DNA of 33,566 nt from Holosporaceae bacterium (GTDB lineage: Bacteria; Pseudomonadota; Alphaproteobacteria; UBA3830): positions 1 to 33,566 of the forward strand of contig JAIRZM010000016.1 of assembly GCA_031267235.1 (NCBI GenBank), given 5' to 3'. Shown here one piece after another: positions 27,888-33,566 of the stretch. The notes under the pieces were generated by a model, which was not told where the DNA came from, made no database searches, and worked only from the letters and a program-made list of their open reading frames with translations. How positions within the stretch are numbered: position 1 is the stretch's first letter; every line of letters starts with the position of its first letter. Both the position numbers and the translations under genes were made by a program.

Positions 27888-30251
27888 TTAAACCGTTGAG
27901 CTCTTTGCTGCTTTTTTCTTCTTTTTGGAAGACTTTTTAGCGGTGCTGGTGATCTTGCCGCTATCGTTGGTGGTAGCAGTCGACTGGGAAGGTTGGGTTG
28001 TTGCCGGCGTTGTTGCCGCTGGCGTTGCCGCCGCAGTTGTTGCTGGCGTTGCCGCCGCAGTTGCTGCTGGCGTTGTTGCCGCAGTTTCCGCTGGCGTTGA
28101 GGAAACTTTATTCTTTAGGCCAGAGATTGCTGACTTAGCTACGTTTGCAATACTAGAAAAAAATCCCGAACTACTGGCCGCACTTTTTCCTGCAGCAAGA
28201 GCTTCTTCAGAAGTTTTTGCCGGCACAAATGCTCCGAGTGAATTTTTTATATACCCAAATATTCCAGATGGCAATGATCCCAAAGGAACAAGATTGCCGG
28301 CAGCGTCCAATACCATTTGTTGAGCAGGCTGAGTAGCATTGGCGGATGCGATTCCGGTTGTTCCAACTCCTGCAAATGAAGGAGCGGTAGTGGCACTAAC
28401 TGGCGATGTAGCGACAGCCGGAGCGGCTGCAGTTGTAGCCGTAACAAGTTGTCCAGTTACTGGATCTTTCGTGTATCCGAATGATCCTGGCGGCAAAGAG
28501 CTTAGGGGAACCAATTGCCCGGATGCATTTAATACCATTTGAGAGCCGGATGCTTTCGTAGTTGTGGTTGTTATGGTGGTCGTAGTCCCCGATGGATTTC
28601 CTCCGGACGCAATTGTAGAATTGCCTGCCGGTCCAGCTCCAGGCAAAGGAGCAGGAATCATTTGGCCATTGGCATCTCTTATGTAGCCATTTAAAGCTGC
28701 ATTTCCCATCAATGAACCTAGAGGAACCATGTTGCCATTGGAATTCATTCCCATTTGATTACCATTCGGATTGTTCACGCCTGCTCCAAATGTGTTTCCA
28801 TATGAATTTTGCCCATTACCGCCATTCATAGCATTCACGAGTCCGCCTATACTACTTTCCTTGCCGTCCAATACAGCGCCAATTTCTTCCATAGCGCCTC
28901 TTTCTCTAGCGACATATCCGTTGCCATACACGCCTCCACCGTATCCCATCGGATGCATTCCGTTGTTGTAGGCATTGCCTTGCGCACCAAAAACGTCGCC
29001 GGAAGGCATTTGGTTCATTTTTAATCTTTCGAAACAAATGTTGCATATCCCCCAATCATCTTGTCCGCCTATAACATGTACAGTTTTATTCGCTTTGCAG
29101 TGCACACATATTCCAGTTCTGGTATCTCCAAGAGTCAAAGAAGCTAGTTTTGATTCGTCTATCAATCCAAGCTGTCGCAGATATCTAATAGTTTCTTCCG
29201 TTGTTTCTTGAACAATGACCTTCTCGCTAGAAAAATTTCCTCCTTGATAATTGTTTCCAGCGCTGCCCATCATCTGAAGATTGTTTCCTGCCGTTCCAAA
29301 TGCATTTTGCTGTCCAGATTGAAACCCAGACTGTTGTCCATATGGGAGATTCTGCATTCCTCCATTATTATAGTTCTGTTGATACTGATTTTGCCCCAAG
29401 CTGGACTGCGAATATTGAGCGTTATTAGAGCCATAATTAGAGAACTGATTCTGTCCAAAGCCGGACTGCGAATACTGATTCTGTTCACCGTTGGGCGTTT
29501 GCTGATTGCTGTGCACTTCGGTAGTGGTCGTTTGAGTGAATGTTTCGGGAGAATTGCTATTTGCTAAGTGGTTCGGCGCTGCGGATAGTGAATTTAGGTT
29601 TTGCGTGCTTGTGGGTGAGGGCATGGAAAATGACGAAGTTAAATTGGGTATGCCTGTTGATGATGGCGGCGCAGGGAAGCTTGATATACCAACTGACGGC
29701 ATAGATGGCGAGTTTGGCATGTTATTGATTGGTGTTATAAGCGAATTTGGCATGTTATTGATTGGTGTTACTTGTGTTGTAGGCGCTTGATTGACCATTG
29801 GTGGTGGCTGTTGATTTGGCGCTAATTTTCCCAAAAGTTCACCGAGATCTAGCTTGATGGTAATAAGTTTTTCTGAGGATGCTTCATCGCCTCTTTTTTC
29901 TGATTTTTTCCTAGATTCCCCACGAGAATCTTCGCCGCCTTTGGCCCTGTTTCTTTCGGAAAAAAAGTTGTTTTCCCCATCTAGTCCATCTACGTAAAAG
30001 TTTATTCTCTCCTTTTCTTCATCGTCCTCATCATCCTCGTCGTCGTCTTCATCGTCGTCATCGTAATAATCTTTATGTTTTTTTTTAGCTTTTATAGCAG
30101 CACTAGAAGAATCGTCAACATGGACGTAATTTTCATGTTTTTTTTTAACTTTTTTAGCAGCAGACGAAGAAATATCAAGACTGCCAAAGGAGAATTCTAT
30201 GATTGAAATGCCGCAAAACGAAAACAACAGCAGCAATAGGAAAACACGCAT
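27888..30251 (-). CDS. large exported Q/N-rich protein with a four-cysteine motif
   Basis: I do not recognise this 787-residue protein. Visible parts in order: a signal peptide (MRVFLLLLLFSFCGISIIEF); two copies of a 20-residue Lys-rich repeat (28-67); an acidic run (63-81); a Pro/Asn/Ser-rich stretch (145-235); a Gln/Asn/Tyr/Gly-rich, prion-like stretch (248-340); a short folded-looking segment with C382-x2-C385-x17-C403-x2-C406 (CVHC and CNIC), resembling a zinc ribbon or a redox pair; a Gly/Asn-rich stretch; three imperfect copies of a unit containing GxxVPLxSL followed by GY (about 500-535, 571-603, 645-678); an Ala/Thr/Pro tail; and a Lys-rich end. The composition suggests a surface or secreted protein. 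It sits between an LpoA-like gene and lnt on the same strand. Function unknown. Confidence 0.8.
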   Translation of the reverse strand: MRVFLLLLLFSFCGISIIEFSFGSLDISSSAAKKVKKKHENYVHVDDSSSAAIKAKKKHKDYYDDDDEDDDEDDEDDEEKERINFYVDGLDGENNFFSERNRAKGGEDSRGESRKKSEKRGDEASSEKLITIKLDLGELLGKLAPNQQPPPMVNQAPTTQVTPINNMPNSLITPINNMPNSPSMPSVGISSFPAPPSSTGIPNLTSSFSMPSPTSTQNLNSLSAAPNHLANSNSPETFTQTTTTEVHSNQQTPNGEQNQYSQSGFGQNQFSNYGSNNAQYSQSSLGQNQYQQNYNNGGMQNLPYGQQSGFQSGQQNAFGTAGNNLQMMGSAGNNYQGGNFSSEKVIVQETTEETIRYLRQLGLIDESKLASLTLGDTRTGICVHCKANKTVHVIGGQDDWGICNICFERLKMNQMPSGDVFGAQGNAYNNGMHPMGYGGGVYGNGYVARERGAMEEIGAVLDGKESSIGGLVNAMNGGNGQNSYGNTFGAGVNNPNGNQMGMNSNGNMVPLGSLMGNAALNGYIRDANGQMIPAPLPGAGPAGNSTIASGGNPSGTTTTITTTTTKASGSQMVLNASGQLVPLSSLPPGSFGYTKDPVTGQLVTATTAAAPAVATSPVSATTAPSFAGVGTTGIASANATQPAQQMVLDAAGNLVPLGSLPSGIFGYIKNSLGAFVPAKTSEEALAAGKSAASSSGFFSSIANVAKSAISGLKNKVSSTPAETAATTPAATAAATPATTAAATPAATTPATTQPSQSTATTNDSGKITSTAKKSSKKKKKAAKSSTV
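28018..28098. repeat. 24-bp tandem repeat inside the Q/N-rich protein gene
   Basis: Three units of 24 bases (28018-28041, 28042-28065, 28066-28089), beginning GCTGGCGTTG, and a partial fourth encode the Ala/Thr/Pro tail. The first two differ at two positions and the third is more diverged. Copy number may vary by slippage between strains. Confidence 0.85.
29708..29773. repeat. 33-bp direct duplication inside the Q/N-rich protein gene
   Basis: Two nearly identical 33-base units (29708-29740 and 29741-29773) share TTTGGCATGTTATTGATTGG and encode two copies of TPINNMPNS. The near identity points to a recent duplication. Confidence 0.85.
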
Positions 30252-30335
30252 ACTGCACCCAATACTGGAGCAAATTGTTTCATAAAGATGTTGAATATTA
30301 GTTAAATTTTATTTTTGCGTAGGTCACTAAAGTCA

Positions 30336-31421
30336 TCAATCTGCGTCAATCTCCACTCTTTGAGAATCTTGCAAACAAAATATTCCCAGATCTCTATTTA
30401 ATCCTTGTCCCTTTTTTATGGAGAACTTTCCAAGACAACCGGAATGACTTTTCTCGAAAATTTGCTCTTTATTTTCGATGGATTCGCACGCTATCTTGGT
30501 CAGATCGTAGCCGATTATATCTAAGATTGTGGGGCTCTTCCCGAACAAGTTTTGATACTCTTCCACAAATTCCTTTTGTTCCTGATTTTCAACAAAGGCG
30601 AAAATTGAGCCGTTCCATGCATTGCTATTGGATAAGGCAGAGGAGCTAAGCGTGAAAATATGCATATCCTTTAGTTGCGGTATATCCAATAGAGGATCTA
30701 CTATAAAGGCGCCTTTTTTCCCTGAAGTTCGCAGGTATTTCATCGCATCTTTGCTGGAAAAACTGACGTAGCGAACAACATCCATATCTTCATCCAAACC
30801 ATGTTTTCCGGCTTCCACCATGATATTAGTCAGAATCTGATCGCCGAATTCTCCCTCCGGCAGCATTAACATAAAACTATTTATATTTTTCGACGCCGCA
30901 AACGAAAACAGCGCCTTAATTTCATTCTCGGGAGACATGCCGCAGGCAATGGTATGGTCGTTGTTTACTTTAATGTTATTGGAAAATGTAAATATGGGAA
31001 CATTTGGAAACAATGCGCTGTATTGTTTAGCTTCGTGAAAAAATACGGGACCGATTATGGCTTTTAAGTTCTTGTTCCGAAATTCGTCATAGAGACTGAA
31101 CTTCTCCATGTCGGCGTTGGCGGTATCAACCACGTAAAAATCAACACTTTTAAAATCGTTTTTTACATTTGCCAAAATGCAAGCGTTGAGTATGCCGCGC
31201 CCAATAGCTGCGTTGCTTCCGGACATCGGCAGGAGCAGAAGAATTGCGTTTTCTGAATTCCGGACAGGAAAAATTGCCAGAGAAGAATCCAAAAGTTTGT
31301 CGGCACCTGGTTCATAAATAATTGTCTTTTCAGATGGAATTGTCGTAATCTGCCGAATGTTTCCATTCGGAGAGCAGGATGCCAAAAACATCAGAAGCGA
31401 CAACTCCATCATCCGGCGCAT
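30336..31421 (-). CDS. LpoA/LppC-like lipoprotein, penicillin-binding protein activator
   Basis: The 361-residue product starts with a lipoprotein signal (MELSLLMFLASC, canonical lipobox LASC, Cys16). A periplasmic-binding-protein fold follows, with AILLLLPMSGSNAAIGRGI and KAIIGPVFFHEAKQYS, typical of the LppC family that activates penicillin-binding proteins. The start is chosen from a strong ribosome binding site (GGGAGG, seven bases upstream) and from the lipobox; a frame extending to 31502 has neither. Its position divergent from rsmI-yraN matches the arrangement around lpoA in other proteobacteria. It lacks the N-terminal TPR-like domain of E. coli LpoA. Its first 43 bases overlap the rsmI start on the opposite strand. 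Confidence 0.85.
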   Translation of the reverse strand: MRRMMELSLLMFLASCSPNGNIRQITTIPSEKTIIYEPGADKLLDSSLAIFPVRNSENAILLLLPMSGSNAAIGRGILNACILANVKNDFKSVDFYVVDTANADMEKFSLYDEFRNKNLKAIIGPVFFHEAKQYSALFPNVPIFTFSNNIKVNNDHTIACGMSPENEIKALFSFAASKNINSFMLMLPEGEFGDQILTNIMVEAGKHGLDEDMDVVRYVSFSSKDAMKYLRTSGKKGAFIVDPLLDIPQLKDMHIFTLSSSALSNSNAWNGSIFAFVENQEQKEFVEEYQNLFGKSPTILDIIGYDLTKIACESIENKEQIFEKSHSGCLGKFSIKKGQGLNRDLGIFCLQDSQRVEIDAD

Positions 31422-32299
31422 TTCTATCCCTCCCGCTACTGGAAAAAATATCGCAAAATCTACATGAGCAGGAGCATAGACCAGGATTGTATGTGGTTGC
31501 AACTCCCATCGGAAATATATTGGACATTACCCTGCGCGCCATTTATCTTTTGAAAGAAGCTCAGCACATTTTTGCGGAAGATACCCGTGTGTCAAAAAAA
31601 TTATTGAATTTCTATAATATAACTACGCCGTTGGTCGCCTGTCATGAGTATAATGAGATCTCTCCATCCATTATTTCCTCCATCACAAAAGAAGGTGTCT
31701 ATGCACTGATATCGGACGCTGGTACTCCACTTATCTCCGATCCAGGATATAGACTCGTCAATTGGTGTCTAGACAACGGTATAGACGTTTTTCCAGTACC
31801 CGGAGCCTGCTCCGCTATTGCAGGACTAAGCGTGGCTGGATTGGGAACCGACCTCTTTCTGTTTTATGGTTTTTTGCCGCCCAAATCCGGAGCTCGCAAA
31901 GCTGCGCTAAAAAATACTAAATCCTCGACGGCTACGTCCATATTTTTCGAATCTCCACTGCGTTTAATCAGCGCGTTGACGGATATGTTGGAAATTTTCG
32001 GAGATAGATTTTGCTGTGTTGCAAAAGAAATCACCAAAATTTTTGAAAAATTCCAGCGTGGGCGCTTATCGGAACTAATCGAGCACTTTTCGGAGCATAA
32101 ACTAAAGGGAGAATTCATAATAATAGTCTCCGGAAATAAAAAAAATGAAATTGACGAAGGTGAAATTCGCGCCTATTTGATTGAATTACTAAAGAACAAT
32201 TCACTAAAAAAATCTGTGGAGAAGGCGTCGGCTCACTGCAATATATCCAGAAACTCCGCCTATGAACAGGCTCTCAAAATTAGAAAGCAAACCCCATGA
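31379..32299 (+). CDS. rsmI: 16S rRNA 2'-O-methyltransferase RsmI (C1402)
   Basis: The 306-residue enzyme methylates the ribose of C1402 in 16S rRNA using S-adenosylmethionine. The family markers are present: LYVVATPIGN followed by DITLRA, FAEDTRVSKKLLNFY, and SDAGTPLISDPGYRLV. The ATG at 31379 has GGAGAG four bases upstream; it gives an N-terminal extension of about 35 residues before LYVVATPIGN, longer than usual, but no other in-frame ATG precedes that motif, so a non-ATG start closer in cannot be excluded. The stop overlaps yraN (ATGA). The 5' end overlaps the divergent lipoprotein gene. Confidence 0.94.
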   Translation: MPKTSEATTPSSGAFLSLPLLEKISQNLHEQEHRPGLYVVATPIGNILDITLRAIYLLKEAQHIFAEDTRVSKKLLNFYNITTPLVACHEYNEISPSIISSITKEGVYALISDAGTPLISDPGYRLVNWCLDNGIDVFPVPGACSAIAGLSVAGLGTDLFLFYGFLPPKSGARKAALKNTKSSTATSIFFESPLRLISALTDMLEIFGDRFCCVAKEITKIFEKFQRGRLSELIEHFSEHKLKGEFIIIVSGNKKNEIDEGEIRAYLIELLKNNSLKKSVEKASAHCNISRNSAYEQALKIRKQTP

Positions 32300-32640
32300 G
32301 CTCCACGGAATATAAGGGCATTTTTGGCGAATTGATAGCTGCGCTATTGCTGATAGTTAAAGGTTATTGGATATTAGCGCGGAGATATAAAACCTACTGC
32401 GGTGAGATAGATATTGTCGCACGCAAAGGAGATACTATCGTATTTGTGGAGGTAAAATCCCGTAAAAGTTTAAGGAAATGTTACGAAGCTATTCAAAACA
32501 AGCAGCTACAACGCATCGTGCGAGCGTCGGAAATATTTTTAAGCAAAAGTCCGCATTTACGCTCAAATTTTGTCCGCTACGATGTAGTTTTAGTACCCGA
32601 CTGGAATTTTCCCAGACACATCAAAAATATATCCCTGTGA
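32296..32640 (+). CDS. yraN: YraN family endonuclease-fold protein (UPF0102)
   Basis: This 114-residue protein belongs to the YraN family, with a restriction-endonuclease-like fold. The metal-site signature is visible as GEIDIVARKGDTIVFVEVKS (E, D and ExK residues). The cellular function is not established in general. Its start overlaps rsmI by four bases, and the rsmI-yraN pair is widely conserved. Length is typical. A tRNA gene on the other strand follows. Confidence 0.94.
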   Translation: MSSTEYKGIFGELIAALLLIVKGYWILARRYKTYCGEIDIVARKGDTIVFVEVKSRKSLRKCYEAIQNKQLQRIVRASEIFLSKSPHLRSNFVRYDVVLVPDWNFPRHIKNISL

Positions 32641-32719
32641 GCGGCGCCTGCTGGTCCGGTGACTCCGGCGACGCATCGGTCAATGGCATTTTTGCATTGG
32701 CCGCTATATCCCCTGGAAC

Positions 32720-32794
32720 TGGTGCCGCTGGTGAGAATCGAACTCACGACCTTATCCTTACCAAGGATACGCTCTACCACTGAGCCACAGCGGC
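32720..32794 (-). tRNA. tRNA-Thr(GGT)
   Basis: On the minus strand a full cloverleaf of 75 bases is visible: acceptor arms GCCGCTG and CAGCGGC, D stem GCTC/GAGC, anticodon stem TATCC/GGATA around the loop TTGGTAA (anticodon GGT), and T arm GTGAG-TTCGATT-CTCAC. The 3' CCA is encoded. GGT reads ACC and ACU threonine codons. Confidence 0.97.
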
Positions 32795-32809
32795 TTGAAA
32801 TTGATGCAC

Positions 32810-32839
32810 ATCCTAGCACACCGTTGCGGTACTTGGAAA
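32810..32839 (-). promoter_or_regulatory. possible tRNA-Thr promoter
   Basis: On the minus strand TTTCCA (32834-32839) and TAGGAT (32810-32815) are separated by 18 bases, each matching four of six consensus positions. The -10 lies about 15 bases before the tRNA 5' end, a normal distance for a tRNA promoter. Confidence 0.4.
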
Positions 32840-32902
32840 GACATTCGAATTTTCTTGCATATCGAACTTAAATAATTATAATTATGTTAAATGAAGTAAA
32901 AA

Positions 32903-33113
32903 TTATATTCGATTCAAGACTAAATTGAGTTGGACGTCGCAGATAATTTTCTTAAGAATTTCCAGAAATGTATTCATGCTTTCGGTGTTGACATTCGGAA
33001 AACTAATGCTGTAATTTGAGCCAGTTTTGGCTGATACAGCCCCATAAACATAAAATGCTTTGTAGCCAATTTTAAACCCGCGGAGCGGAAATCTAGGGCG
33101 CTCTGCGCCCGAG
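32903..33113 (-). pseudogene. IS630-type transposase remnant (minus strand)
   Basis: The minus-strand frame reads ERPRFPLRGFKIGYKAFYVY, then GAVSAKTGSNYSI and NVNTESMNTFLEILKK. This matches the middle of IS630-family DDE transposases, around and after the first catalytic Asp region. The N-terminal part is missing and the frame ends in a TAA at 32903-32905 before the later catalytic residues, so it is a fragment. The frame is open upstream to 33166, but the resemblance stops near 33113. It faces a different transposase fragment on the plus strand. Confidence 0.7.
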
Positions 33114-33120
33114 ATGGATA

Positions 33121-33566
33121 GCGACAACAAAGGAGTTAGTAAAAAACACTCCCGAAAATGAGGCAATTTTGTTCATGGACGTGGTTCATCCGACGATGAA
33201 TAGCAAGACGAGTTGTTGTTGGATTCGGACAGGCGTTGAAAAACTAATAAAAACCAGCGGGTCGAGAACTAGATTGAACATAATCGGCGCAATAAATTTG
33301 AAGGATATGGAGGTAAAAGTCATGAGATTTCAAACAGTTAACAGCGATTCGATCGTCGAATTCTTTGATTTTTTGAAAGAAAGATATCCCGGGAAAATAC
33401 ATATTATTTTGGACCGAAGCGGCTATCATACAAGCGCAAAAATGCTAAAAGCTGCGAAAGAAAGAGACATTGTTTTGCATTTTCTTCCGCCATACAGTCC
33501 GAATCTGAACCCCATCGAACGACTCTGGAAAGTGATGAACGAATACGTTCGCAACAACAGATATTT
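33121..33566 (+). mobile_element. IS630-family transposase, C-terminal part, cut by window end
   Basis: An open plus-strand frame encodes the catalytic half of an IS630-type DDE transposase: ILFMDVVHPTMNSKTSCCWI (first Asp), SRTRLNIIGAINL, HIILDRSGYHTS (second Asp), and LPPYSPNLNPIERLWKVMNE (Glu). All three catalytic acidic residues are present. The frame is closed upstream by a TAG at 33094-33096, so the N-terminal helix-turn-helix half is not in this frame. The gene runs past the right window edge. It is probably a 5'-truncated copy. A perfect palindrome, GGGCGC-TCT-GCGCCC at 33096-33110, lies at the join with the opposing fragment. Confidence 0.85.

Noticed and set aside
28018-28098. Short regular repeats considered as a CRISPR array.
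   Set aside because: The units are contiguous without unique spacers and stay in frame within a coding region.
27925-28323. A 132-codon Val/Ala-rich plus-strand frame.
   Set aside because: It is a shadow of the repetitive Ala/Thr/Pro tail of the large minus-strand gene.
32649-32705. GGTCAATG / CATTGGCC hairpin between yraN and the tRNA, considered as a terminator.
   Set aside because: Neither strand has a T-run after the stem.

Overview
The window looks like a chromosomal segment of an alphaproteobacterium, moderately AT-rich and probably host-associated. Evidence for the class: the F1 ATP synthase genes run atpH-A-G-D-C with no F0 genes upstream, which is the alphaproteobacterial split arrangement; the aspartyl-tRNA synthetase carries the alphaproteobacterial form of motif 2 ([13 protein letters not shown]); and serS-surE-nlpD-like-yajC-secD-secF is a familiar alphaproteobacterial cluster. 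Host association is only inferred, from the many insertion-element scars and the low-complexity exported proteins. I cannot name a genus; Holosporales or Rickettsiales relatives are plausible.

Layout. 1-532: the 3' end of a 23S rRNA gene and a 5S rRNA gene. 572-1240: an AlkD-type DNA glycosylase. 1335-6005: the F1 ATPase operon, with TTG starts for atpH and atpC and a short epsilon subunit. 6006-7667: a gene-poor stretch holding a large imperfect inverted repeat, an exported acidic protein of unknown function, and what looks like the decayed 3' end of a group II intron. 7668-12673 (minus): aspS followed by a sugar-type ABC importer (binding protein and two permeases, no ATPase). 12674-13629: no convincing gene, but a possible broken ORF and a run of hairpins. 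13630-14334 (minus): an HTH regulator with a LexA/S24-like C-terminus.

14518-22553: a dense plus-strand run, serS-surE-nlpD-like-yajC-secD-secF-cmk-MFS, with several start/stop overlaps. It links translation, envelope maintenance and Sec export. 22655-23755: an exported parvulin-type isomerase ending in a strong terminator. 23951-26197: a membrane sensor kinase whose phosphoacceptor histidine is replaced by serine. 26217-31421 (minus): lnt, a 787-residue exported Q/N-rich protein with a four-cysteine motif, and an LpoA/LppC-like lipoprotein. The last overlaps head-to-head with rsmI, which is followed by yraN (plus). 32720-32794 (minus): tRNA-Thr(GGT). The right end holds two IS630-type transposase fragments in opposite orientations, the second running off the window.

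Much of the window concerns the cell envelope: lipoprotein maturation (Lnt), septal or peptidoglycan regulators (NlpD-like, LpoA-like), Sec export (YajC/SecD/SecF), periplasmic folding (parvulin), and a probable sensor pseudokinase. The most unusual items are the His-to-Ser kinase, the Q/N-rich cysteine-motif exported protein and the fold-back element behind atpC.
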